DNA from: Amycolatopsis lexingtonensis
Lineage (GTDB): Bacteria; Actinomycetota; Actinomycetes; Mycobacteriales; Pseudonocardiaceae
NCBI RefSeq assembly: GCF_014873755.1
Contig: NZ_JADBEG010000001.1
Span: forward strand, 9,088,501-9,152,500
Length of the DNA stretch: 64,000 bases
Direction of reading: 5' to 3'
The stretch's first letter is position 1. Every line of letters begins with the position of its first letter. The notes under the pieces are model-generated. The model was not told the origin of the DNA, made no database searches, and was given only the letters and a program-made list of their open reading frames with translations. The translations under genes and the position numbers were made by a program. Of this stretch, positions 7,823-15,422 are shown piece after piece.

Positions 7823-8735
7823 GCGAGCGGTAGCCGCCGGGGGTGGTCGCGTACTCGCGCCGGAAGGCTTTGGCGAAGGCGAACGCCGACCCGTAGCCGA
7901 CGGCCGAAGCCACCTGCGCCAGCGGGCGGTCGGACTCGCGGAGCAGGCGCGCGGCCGTCGTCATGCGCCAGCGGGTGAGGTAGGTCAGTGGTGGTTCGCC
8001 GACCAGCATCGTGAACCGGCGCGCGAACGCGGCGCGGGACAGCCCGGCCTCGGCGCCGAGCCGCTCGACGGTCCACGCCCGCGCCGGGTCGCCGTGGATG
8101 GCGGCCAGCGCCCGCGCGGTCACCGGGTCGGCGAGCGCGCCCGACCAGCCGGGCGCGCCGTCCGTCTCGCTCAGCCAGGCGCGGAGCATGTAGACGAGCA
8201 GGGCGTCGACCAGCGAGGGCGCGACGACGGCGGCGCCGGGCGGGTGCGCGGCGAGTTCGTCGCGCAGGAGCCCGACCATCGCGCGCAGCCCGGGGTGGCG
8301 GCCCGGCACGGCGGGGAGGTGCACCACCTCGGGCAGGTCCCGCAGGAGCGGGTGCGGCCGGTGGCGCCGCAGCCGGTACGCGCCGCAGACGATCGTCGCG
8401 CGGGCGCCGGGACCCGGGAGCGAGACGCGACCGAAGGGCGTGGCCGGGGACGGGCGAGCGGGCCGGAAGTCGACGAGCGCCACGCCGGGCGTGGACGTCA
8501 TCGCGTGCGGGACGCCGCGGCCGAGCAGGACGACGTCACCCGCGCCGAGCTCGACCGGCTCGAAGCCGGGGCCGCCGGGCAGCGGGGTCAACCAGGCCGT
8601 GCCGTCGAGGACGACGTGGAACGCGGCTCCGGTGGTGTGGTCGAAGCGCAGGCCCCACGGCGCGTGCGCCTCGGTGTGCGCCGCGACCGGCGTGCCGGCG
8701 CGCAGGGCGGTCAGTACGTCCGCGAGCACGTCCAT
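7815..8735 (-). CDS. AraC family regulator with cupin sensor domain
   Basis: 306 residues: an N-terminal Cupin_6-type ligand-binding domain (APWGLRFDH, FHVVLDGTAWL, VELGAGDVVLLGRGVPHAM) and a C-terminal AraC helix-turn-helix pair (VERLGAEAGLSRAAFARRF and VASAVGYGSAFAFAKAFRREY). It is divergent from the NmrA-like gene 84 bases away, so that gene is the likely target. Regulators of this cupin type often respond to small redox-active or aromatic compounds; here the ligand cannot be told. Confidence 0.88.
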   Translation of the reverse strand: MDVLADVLTALRAGTPVAAHTEAHAPWGLRFDHTTGAAFHVVLDGTAWLTPLPGGPGFEPVELGAGDVVLLGRGVPHAMTSTPGVALVDFRPARPSPATPFGRVSLPGPGARATIVCGAYRLRRHRPHPLLRDLPEVVHLPAVPGRHPGLRAMVGLLRDELAAHPPGAAVVAPSLVDALLVYMLRAWLSETDGAPGWSGALADPVTARALAAIHGDPARAWTVERLGAEAGLSRAAFARRFTMLVGEPPLTYLTRWRMTTAARLLRESDRPLAQVASAVGYGSAFAFAKAFRREYATTPGGYRSLS

Positions 8736-8819
8736 TGGCCCACGATAGCGAGACGCTCGGACAACGGAACGCGCTTCTCAGCCATTCTGCGTCTCGTTCT
8801 CCGTCCTTAGCGTGGTGGC

Positions 8820-9668
8820 ATGACAGTTTGGGTTGAAGGAGCGACGGGCAAGGCGGGCCGGCGCGTGGTGGCCGCGTTGACGGCGGCGGGGGTCCCGGTC
8901 CGGGCGGCGAGCCGCCACCCCGGCGAAGCACGCGGTTCGGTGACGCCGGTGCGGTTCGACTGGTACGACGAGACGACATGGGCCCCGGCGCTCGGCGACG
9001 CCGACGCGGTGTTCCTCAAGGGGCTGGACAGCGACGACAACGCCGCCGAGCTGGTCTCGCGGCTCCTAGACACGTCCCCGGCCCGGCGGGTGGTGCTGAT
9101 GTCGGCAGCGGGGGTCGACCGGACCCCGGACCACGCCCCGCGGCGGGCGGTCGAGCTGGCGGTCCAGCACTCGGGCAAGCGCTGGACGGTGCTGCGGCCG
9201 AACTGGTTCCTGCAGAACTTCGACGAGGACGAGTGGGTGTTCGCGAAGGCGCTTCGCGAGACCGGCGAGCTGTACGCGGGCAGTGGCGACAGCGTGGTCG
9301 GGTTCGCCGACACGCGCGATCTCGCCGACGCCGCGGTCGCGGTGCTGGCGCAGGAGGGGCACGACGGCCGGGGCTACCCGATCACCGGAGCGGCGGCGCT
9401 GACGTTCGGGGAGGTGGCACGGGTGCTGACCGAGGCGGCGGGGCGGCCGATCCGGCACCGGGACGTGACACCGGAGGAGCATCGGGCGCACTTCGCGAAG
9501 TCCGGGCGGCCGGAGGCGTGGGGCGACCACATGCTGCACCTGTTCGCGCTGGTGCGGGCGGGGGTGTTCGCTTCGGTGACCGACGACTTCCGGCAGCTGA
9601 CGGGGAAGGCGCCCCGCACGCTGGCCGCGTACGCCGAGGAGAAGTGGCGCCCGACGTCGCGGACGTGA
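8820..9668 (+). CDS. NmrA-like NAD(P)H-binding oxidoreductase
   Basis: An atypical short-chain dehydrogenase of 282 residues with the N-terminal VWVEGATGKAGRRVVAAL nucleotide-binding loop, the strand VVLMSAAGVDRTPDHAP, and WTVLRPNWFLQNF, which is characteristic of NmrA/quinone-reductase-like (QorB-type) proteins. These bind NAD(P) and either reduce quinones or act as redox sensors. It is divergent from a cupin-AraC regulator, making a regulator/oxidoreductase pair like the two upstream of it. Confidence 0.85.
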   Translation: MTVWVEGATGKAGRRVVAALTAAGVPVRAASRHPGEARGSVTPVRFDWYDETTWAPALGDADAVFLKGLDSDDNAAELVSRLLDTSPARRVVLMSAAGVDRTPDHAPRRAVELAVQHSGKRWTVLRPNWFLQNFDEDEWVFAKALRETGELYAGSGDSVVGFADTRDLADAAVAVLAQEGHDGRGYPITGAAALTFGEVARVLTEAAGRPIRHRDVTPEEHRAHFAKSGRPEAWGDHMLHLFALVRAGVFASVTDDFRQLTGKAPRTLAAYAEEKWRPTSRT

Positions 9669-9729
9669 TCACGGACGAGCGAGTCCGGCGAAGGCGCGAA
9701 GCGCCGAGCAGGACTCGCTCACGAGCGAG

Positions 9730-9803
9730 TGGGCCCGGAGAGACTCGAACTCTCACTGGCATGGACCTAAACCATGTGCCTCTGCCAATTGGGCTACGGG
9801 CCC
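9730..9803 (-). tRNA. tRNA-Leu(UAG) with a short variable loop
   Basis: A 74-nt cloverleaf folds cleanly: a 7-bp acceptor stem GGGCCCG/CGGGCCC with discriminator A; a D-arm with three pairs and loop AATTGGCAGA; anticodon stem CATGG/CCATG around loop TTTAGGT; variable loop CCAGT; T-stem GAGAG/CTCTC with loop TTCGAGT. The anticodon is UAG, which reads CUA (Leu). The D-arm pattern and A73 are those of bacterial leucine tRNAs, but leucine tRNAs normally have a long variable arm and this one has five bases. No CCA is encoded. Confidence 0.85.
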
Positions 9804-9902
9804 CCAGCATCGGGAAGCGTAGCGTGCGGCGTGGCCCGTGCGGAGGCGGTGGGGCGGTCGACTAAGTTGGGGGCCGGCAGACCCACCCGGCGAGGAGGAC
9901 AC

Positions 9903-10124
9903 GTGGCTCGCGACCCCGAGACGATCGAGCGTGAGATCGAGCAGGCCAGGACCGCTCTGGCGGCGACGCTCGACCAGCTCACCGTCAAGGCCGACCCCAA
10001 GAAGCTCGCCGACGCGGCCAAGGACGGCGTGCGCGCCAAGCTGGACAACCCCAAGGTGAAGTACCCGCTGATCGGTGGCGGGATCCTCGTACTCGTCCTG
10101 CTGGTGCGCAAGCTCCTCAAGTAG
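9903..10124 (+). CDS. DUF3618 family small membrane protein
   Basis: 73 residues from a GTG start with GAGGAGG eight bases upstream. The N-terminal half is a charged amphipathic helix (DPETIEREIEQARTALAATL); the end is one transmembrane segment (LIGGGILVLVLLVRKLLK). This is the DUF3618 architecture, common beside bcp-like genes in actinobacteria. The role is unknown; an association with the inner membrane is likely. Confidence 0.85.
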   Translation: MARDPETIEREIEQARTALAATLDQLTVKADPKKLADAAKDGVRAKLDNPKVKYPLIGGGILVLVLLVRKLLK

Positions 10125-10128
10125 CGCT

Positions 10129-10548
10129 TCAGGCCTGCTTGGCCGGCGCCTTGCTCTCCGCGGCGGGCGCCGGCTCGGCGGCGGGGGCCTTGCGGTCCTC
10201 GACGGCCTTCGGGAGCTGCTTGCTCGGCGGCAGCTGCGGCTTCTTGTCCGCAGCCTCCGTGGTCTGCTGCTTCGGCACGCTGCCGGGCGGCGGGACCTCG
10301 AGCGGCGGGAGCTTCGGGAGCGTCAGCCGCGCGGTCATGTAGGCGCTCGTGAAGTCCAGCGCACTGCCGTTGAGCAGGTGCACCACCGTCGCCTTGCCGT
10401 CGCTGAGCTCTTCGACCAGCTGGTCCGCCCGGTCGCGCGCGGCGATGATGCCCGGTGCCCTGGCGGTCAGCTCCTTGCCGTGGCCGCTGACCGTGATCGC
10501 CCAGTCGGCGTCCTCTTGGACGTACGTCGCCGTGATCGCTTCCACCAT
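10129..10548 (-). CDS. Hypothetical protein with HicB-like N-terminus and Pro/Ala tail
   Basis: 139 residues from an ATG preceded by GAGG. The first 50 residues (ITATYVQEDADWAITVSG, then RDRADQLVEELSDGK) look like the small alpha/beta domain found in HicB-like or DUF1902-like proteins. The rest is a disordered Pro/Ala/Lys-rich tail. No toxin partner lies beside it, so a toxin-antitoxin role is not supported. It is convergent with the DUF3618 gene four bases away. I do not recognise a precise family. Confidence 0.6.
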   Translation of the reverse strand: MVEAITATYVQEDADWAITVSGHGKELTARAPGIIAARDRADQLVEELSDGKATVVHLLNGSALDFTSAYMTARLTLPKLPPLEVPPPGSVPKQQTTEAADKKPQLPPSKQLPKAVEDRKAPAAEPAPAAESKAPAKQA

Positions 10549-10753
10549 CTGCCTCACGCCCCTCTCCTCCACCACCATGCTTTACACAACCGTGACGCGG
10601 CTACCGCAATTCCATGACGCGGTACTCGCGCCCCCTCTCGGCTGCGAAAAGTCCAGCACACTTTCTACCGTGTCTTCGATACCGTAGAGCAACTCTGTGT
10701 CACAGGACACGACAGCAGTGAGTAACGACCGAATGGCCTAATGCACTTGCAGG

Positions 10754-11353
10754 CTACCGTGCACGGTGCCGCAGGCCGCTCCACAGCACGTCCATCGCGT
10801 ATTCGGTGGCCGTCGCGGGGTCCACTTCGTCGTGCTTCTCGCACCAGATCGCGAGGCGTTCGCAGGCGCCGACCACGAATTCCGCGGCCGCTTCGGCCCG
10901 CAGGTCGTCGCCGCTGTCGAAGTAGCCGCTCATCAGGGCGGCGATCAGGTCGGTCTGCTGGCGGCGGGTCTCCTCGACCTCGTCGGCGGCCGGCGTGCCG
11001 ATCAGGGCCATCTCGTGGCGCAGCAGCGACCACGCCTGGCGCCGCTCCCGGATGAAGACGAAGAACGCGAGCAGGCCGCGGCGCAGCGCGTCCTCGGCCG
11101 TCGTCGCGCCGACCGTCGCCTGCTCGGTGACCTCGCGCAGCACCGCCCGGGACTCCCGGATGCACGCCAGCAGCAGGCCTTCCTTCGAGTTGAAGTACTC
11201 GTAGAGCATCGGCTTCGAGACGCCGACCAGTTCCGCGATCTCGTCCATCGACGCCGCCGCGTAGCCGCGCGCCGCGAAGACCTCTTCGGCGACCTCGATC
11301 ATCTGTCGTTCGCGCTCGGCCCGGGGCATGCGCTTGCGCTTCGCGGTCGTCAT
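10754..11353 (-). CDS. TetR family transcriptional regulator
   Basis: 199 residues with a canonical TetR N-terminal helix-turn-helix (RERQMIEVAEEVFAARGY, then MDEIAELVGVSKPMLYEYF) and a helical ligand-binding C-terminal domain. The start at the second in-frame ATG fits the family better than the first, three codons earlier. It is divergent from the flavin monooxygenase 76 bases away, which is its likely target. Confidence 0.9.
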   Translation of the reverse strand: MTTAKRKRMPRAERERQMIEVAEEVFAARGYAAASMDEIAELVGVSKPMLYEYFNSKEGLLLACIRESRAVLREVTEQATVGATTAEDALRRGLLAFFVFIRERRQAWSLLRHEMALIGTPAADEVEETRRQQTDLIAALMSGYFDSGDDLRAEAAAEFVVGACERLAIWCEKHDEVDPATATEYAMDVLWSGLRHRAR

Positions 11354-11378
11354 GAGCAACACTCTACCGGCAGTAACC

Positions 11379-11389
11379 TACTCTGAGTA
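11379..11389. promoter_or_regulatory. Candidate TetR operator
   Basis: TACTC-T-GAGTA is an 11-base perfect inverted repeat in the short gap between the divergent TetR and monooxygenase genes. A partial third half-site (GTAAC) sits just upstream. Position and symmetry suit a TetR operator controlling both genes; this is inferred from context only. Confidence 0.45.
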
Positions 11390-11429
11390 AGATGGACGAC
11401 GGGTAACAGGAAAACCGGGAGGGCACGCC

Positions 11430-12887
11430 ATGGGCAACCGCACGGAGACCGGGGTCGTCATCGTCGGGACCGGCTTCTCCGGTCTCGGCATGGCGATCCA
11501 GCTGCGCAAGGAGGGGCGTGACGACTTCGTCATCCTCGAAAAGGCGCAGGACGTCGGCGGCACCTGGCGCGACAACAGCTACCCCGGGTGCGCCTGCGAC
11601 ATCCCGTCGCACATGTACTCGTTCTCCTTCGAGCAGAACCCGGACTGGTCGCGGGCCTACTCGCCGCAGCCGGAGATCTGGCGCTACATGCGCGAGGTCG
11701 CCGACAAGCACGACCTGCGCCGGTTCATCCGGTTCGGCCAGGAGATGACCGGCGCCCGCTGGGACGCCGAAGGGAACCGCTGGCACGTCGCCACGAGGGG
11801 CGGCGACGAGTTCGTGGGGAACGCGCTGGTCGCCGGGGTCGGCGCGCTGCACCTGCCGATGATCCCGGAGCTGCCGGGCATCGAGAAGTTCGAGGGCCCG
11901 GCCTACCACTCCGCGCAGTGGCGCCACGACGTCGAGCTCGCGGGCAAGAAGGTCGCCGTGATCGGCACCGGCGCCAGCGCGGTCCAGTTCGTGCCGAAGA
12001 TCGCGCCCGAGGTCGAGGAGCTGACGCTGTTCCAGCGGACGCCGCCGTGGATCATGCCCAAGGCCGACCACGAGATGTCCGGGCGCACCCGCGCGCTGTT
12101 CAAGGTGTTCCCGCCGGCCCAGCGCGCCTACCGGAACCTGCTGTACTGGCTGCTCGAAGCGCGGGCGATCGGCTTCAACGGCCAGTCGTGGATGATGAAG
12201 CTGGGGCAGCGGCTGGCCAAGCGCAACATCGACCGTGCGATCAGCGACCCGGCCTTACGGCGTAAGGTCACGCCGGACTACACCATGGGCTGCAAGCGCG
12301 TGCTCATCTCCAACGACTACTACCCGGCGCTGGCCCGGGACAACGTCGACGTCGTGACCGACGGCGTGCGGGAGGTCCGCGAACACAGCGTCGTCGACGC
12401 GGCCGGGGTCGAGCACGAAGCCGACGTCATCATCTATGGCACCGGCTTCCACGTCACCGACGCCTTCGACGACCTGGAGATCGTCGGCCGAGACGGGCGG
12501 AACCTGGGCAAGGAGTGGGCGACCGAGGGGATGCGGACGCACCTCGGGATCACCGTCGCCGGCTTCCCGAACCTGTTCTTCCTGCTCGGCCCGAACACCG
12601 GCCTCGGGCACAACTCGGTCGTGTTCATGATCGAAGCCCAGATCTCCTACGTCGCCGAGGCGCTGCGGCTGGCCCGTGGGAAGGCCATCGAGCCCAAGCC
12701 CGAGGTGCAGGAGCGGTTCAACACCGCGATCCAGCGCAAGCTGGCGAAGGGCATCTGGACGCGCGGCGGCTGCAAGAGCTGGTACCTGGACGCCAAGGGC
12801 GTCAACCGGACCATCTGGCCCGGCTTCACCTGGCGCTACTGGCTCGACACGCGGAAGGTGCGGCGCGAGGACTTCCTGGTCGGCTGA
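11430..12887 (+). CDS. Flavin-containing Baeyer-Villiger-type monooxygenase
   Basis: 485 residues. It uses FAD and NADPH to insert one oxygen atom from O2 next to a carbonyl. The FAD motif GTGFSGLG is at about 13-20, the NADP motif GTGASAV at about 179-185, and the Baeyer-Villiger fingerprint FEGPAYHSAQW (FxGxxxHxxxW) at 154-164. DVGGTWRDNSYPGCACD is also typical. It is divergent from a TetR gene that probably represses it. One leucine codon (residue 276) is TTA, rare in such genomes and in streptomycetes a target of developmental control through the bldA tRNA. Substrate unknown. Confidence 0.93.
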   Translation: MGNRTETGVVIVGTGFSGLGMAIQLRKEGRDDFVILEKAQDVGGTWRDNSYPGCACDIPSHMYSFSFEQNPDWSRAYSPQPEIWRYMREVADKHDLRRFIRFGQEMTGARWDAEGNRWHVATRGGDEFVGNALVAGVGALHLPMIPELPGIEKFEGPAYHSAQWRHDVELAGKKVAVIGTGASAVQFVPKIAPEVEELTLFQRTPPWIMPKADHEMSGRTRALFKVFPPAQRAYRNLLYWLLEARAIGFNGQSWMMKLGQRLAKRNIDRAISDPALRRKVTPDYTMGCKRVLISNDYYPALARDNVDVVTDGVREVREHSVVDAAGVEHEADVIIYGTGFHVTDAFDDLEIVGRDGRNLGKEWATEGMRTHLGITVAGFPNLFFLLGPNTGLGHNSVVFMIEAQISYVAEALRLARGKAIEPKPEVQERFNTAIQRKLAKGIWTRGGCKSWYLDAKGVNRTIWPGFTWRYWLDTRKVRREDFLVG

Positions 12888-12957
12888 CCCCGAAGGTCCG
12901 TGAAGGCCTCCTTACCGGCGTTTATGACCGGTAAGGAGGCCTTCACGGCTTTCGGGG
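12888..12957. terminator. Long palindromic hairpin between monooxygenase and XRE gene
   Basis: Two 21-base arms (12898-12918 and 12928-12948) pair perfectly around a 9-base loop, and an outer CCCCGAA/TTCGGGG pair extends the stem. The core word is GTGAAGGCCTCCTTACC. It lies between convergent genes and can act as a bidirectional terminator, but it is far longer than needed. I regard it as a member of the intergenic palindrome group seen elsewhere in the window. Confidence 0.75.
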
Positions 12958-12964
12958 AACGGGA

Positions 12965-13435
12965 CTAGCGGGAGACGTAGCGGCGGAGGCGGGCGATCAG
13001 CTCGACGGTCGGCAGCTCGCAGAGCTCGGCCATGCGCTCCAGCGCGGGGAGGTCGAGCGCGACCTCGGCGCCGCCGTGGTCGCCGGCCTGCCGCAGCCGG
13101 TCCTCCGCCCAGCGGCGCAGCGGGAGCAGCTCGGCGGACTCGTCGGCGACGACCTTGCGCAGGTCGACGCGGACCCGGCCGGGCTCGTCGACGAACACCC
13201 GGCGGTGCACCTTGGCCAGCAGGTCCTGGGGCAGCTCGTCCATCGCGACGCACAGCTCGACCAGGCGCACGACGGAGCACTGTCTCGTGCCCAGTTCGTA
13301 GGTGGCCAACGTCTGCAGCGAAATCTCGCTCTGCAGGTGCTGGTTGAGCTCCTTGCGCGTCCAGCCGCGGCTGCGCCGGAGCTTGCGGAGCTCGTCCCCG
13401 AGGATCCGCTGGTACTCCTCGCCGTCGATCAGCAC
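12965..13435 (-). CDS. XRE family transcriptional regulator
   Basis: 156 residues from a GTG preceded by AGGGGA. The N-terminal helix-turn-helix covers about residues 10-65 (LGDELRKLRRSRGWTRKEL, then SLQTLATYELGTRQ). A C-terminal helical region follows (LERMAELCELPTVELIARL). The layout resembles the BldD/XRE regulators widespread in Pseudonocardiaceae. A longer reading frame starts 25 codons upstream without a better ribosome site. Targets are unknown; the neighbouring cell-wall gene may be one. Confidence 0.75.
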   Translation of the reverse strand: MLIDGEEYQRILGDELRKLRRSRGWTRKELNQHLQSEISLQTLATYELGTRQCSVVRLVELCVAMDELPQDLLAKVHRRVFVDEPGRVRVDLRKVVADESAELLPLRRWAEDRLRQAGDHGGAEVALDLPALERMAELCELPTVELIARLRRYVSR

Positions 13436-13617
13436 ATCAATTTCCCCTGCCGTGCGCTCCCACGGCACCCGTACGGTTGTGACAACTTTCCCGTGCAGGT
13501 GCACCCTCACGTGTATGTAAGTGCGCGGGAGCTCGGCCCTTACGCGAATTCGGGCATGTCTTTGATACCGATTGCGCGAGTTAGGCCGAACGGGTTAACG
13601 GGGTCCCGGCGAGCGGG

Positions 13618-15279
13618 TCAGTTGACGCAGGGAACGCCCTCGGCCGTGATCGGCTTCTCTTCGTCGGCCGGCGGCGCCGCTGCCTGCGACGATGGCGCGC
13701 TCGACGCGCCCGCACCGGCGCCCGAATTCGCCTCGGAGGTCGTGCCTTCGAAGTCGGCGCCGAGGAAGACCATCACGTGCCCGGCCTGGACGCTCTTGTC
13801 CTCTTGGATCGTCGGCGAGCCGCCGAGCGCGTCCGCGACGGCCTGGCCCTTGTCCTTGCCGCCCTTCGGCACCCAGATGACCGTCGTCTTGCGCGAGGTC
13901 GCGTTCGCCGTGTCGCCGGAGGTGAAGCCCTTGCCTTCGAGGGTCTTGGCGACGCTCGCGGCCAGGCCGGTCTTGCCGGAGGCGTTGCGGACGTCGACCG
14001 TGGTCGCCTTGTTCGCGGGGTCGGCCTGCTGCGCCGGCGGCGCGGTCTGGCCCGGCGGCGGCCCGGCGAGACCCTGCACGAACTGCTTGACCTCGGTGGG
14101 GTCGACCTGGATGGCGACGCCGTCCTCGGGGGTCCGGTACTCGACGTTCTTCACCGGGATGGTGCGGAACTCGAGCTGGCCGCCGGTCAGGCCCTTCATC
14201 TGCTGGGCGAACCCGAAGATGTCCCAGTTCTGGTTGAGCACGACCGACTTCTTGATGGCGTCGATCAGGTCGGAAAGCTTGGACGGGTTGGTCAGCGTGC
14301 CCGCCGAGAGCACCTTGCGGGCCATGCCTGCCATGAACACCTGCTGGCGGACGACCCGGTCGAGGTCGCCGTTGGGCAGGCCGTGGCGCTGGCGGACGAA
14401 CTCGAGCGCCTCGACGCCGGAGATCGTGTGCTGGCCCTTGGTGAAGTTCGCGCCGGAGTACTGGTCCTTGACGTTGTTGTTCAGGCAGACGTCGACGCCG
14501 CCGATGGCCTTGGTGATGTCGCTGAAGCCGAGCAGGTTGACCGCGGCGTAGTTGTCGATGGTCGACCCGGTGAGCTTCTCGACGGTCTGGATCAGCTCCT
14601 TCGCCCCGGCCTGGTTCGACTTGACGTCGAGTTCCTTCGGGTCGGTGATGCCCTGCTTCTGCAGGTCCTTGCGGGCCGAGAGCATCGCGCGGGCGTACGC
14701 CGAGTTGATCTTGTGCTTGCCGTAGCCGCCGGGGATGTCGACGTAGGTGTCGCGGGGCAGTGAGATCGCGACGGCCTTGCTGCCGTCGTTCGGGATGTGC
14801 ACGAAGATGAGCGAGTCGGTGTTGAGCTCGCCGTCGGACTCGCCGGCGCGCAGCTCGTCGAGCACCTCGCGCGAGAGCGGGTTGCCCTGGGCGTCGGTGC
14901 GGCTGTCGAGGCCGACCAGCAGGATGTCGCGGGCGCCGTCGGCGGGCTTGTCGCCACCGCCGTCGTCGCTGATCACGTTCGCGTAGTTCAGCCCGTTGAC
15001 CAGGCCCTGCATGGCCGCCCACGCGTACCCGGTCAGGCCCATCACCAGCAGCGACACGACGGCCAGCGCGATCTTCGCGCCGCGGAACGAGTTGCGGCGG
15101 CCCCGCGCGACGGGGCGCGGCTGGGGACGGCGAGGAGGCGGCGCGGCGCGGCGGGCGTCCACCGGTTCGCGGCGGGGCGCCGGGCGGCGGGACGGGGGTG
15201 GGGTGCGCCGGCCCGGCTCGTCCTGCCAGGGCCGGGCGGGGCGGCGGTCGCCTTGCCCGTTCCGAGGCGGGTGATCCAC
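13618..15279 (-). CDS. LytR-CpsA-Psr (LCP) family protein with LytR_C domain
   Basis: It attaches secondary polymers such as arabinogalactan or teichoic-acid-like glycans to peptidoglycan from lipid-linked precursors, at the outer face of the membrane. The layout is a Pro/Arg-rich cytoplasmic tail (1-65), one transmembrane helix (about 69-90), the LCP domain with the conserved LLVGLDSR, NTDSLIFVHI, ISLPRDTYVDIP, HKINSAYA and FVRQRHGLPNGDLDR, then a LytR_C domain (about 430-510) and an Ala/Ser-rich tail. At 553 residues it has the normal length for the two-domain type. The GTG start has GAGGAG upstream. Confidence 0.93.
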   Translation of the reverse strand: MDHPPRNGQGDRRPARPWQDEPGRRTPPPSRRPAPRREPVDARRAAPPPRRPQPRPVARGRRNSFRGAKIALAVVSLLVMGLTGYAWAAMQGLVNGLNYANVISDDGGGDKPADGARDILLVGLDSRTDAQGNPLSREVLDELRAGESDGELNTDSLIFVHIPNDGSKAVAISLPRDTYVDIPGGYGKHKINSAYARAMLSARKDLQKQGITDPKELDVKSNQAGAKELIQTVEKLTGSTIDNYAAVNLLGFSDITKAIGGVDVCLNNNVKDQYSGANFTKGQHTISGVEALEFVRQRHGLPNGDLDRVVRQQVFMAGMARKVLSAGTLTNPSKLSDLIDAIKKSVVLNQNWDIFGFAQQMKGLTGGQLEFRTIPVKNVEYRTPEDGVAIQVDPTEVKQFVQGLAGPPPGQTAPPAQQADPANKATTVDVRNASGKTGLAASVAKTLEGKGFTSGDTANATSRKTTVIWVPKGGKDKGQAVADALGGSPTIQEDKSVQAGHVMVFLGADFEGTTSEANSGAGAGASSAPSSQAAAPPADEEKPITAEGVPCVN

Positions 15280-15422
15280 GGGGGCGACTCCTCACTGCTT
15301 CGATCGGTGGTCCTGGGGTTGGGACGCATGGTGCCTTCCCCTGGTTGCCGTAGCGTTACACATCCCCCCACGAATGTGTCATGCACCACCCAGTTTCCCG
15401 CAGGTTCGACGCTTTCGCCTGG

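Noticed and set aside
10129..10548. HicAB toxin-antitoxin module
   Set aside because: The N-terminus is only vaguely HicB-like and there is no small HicA-like toxin gene on either side.
11430..12887. Part of a secondary-metabolite gene cluster
   Set aside because: The monooxygenase is flanked only by its TetR gene and housekeeping-type genes; no synthase or tailoring set is present.
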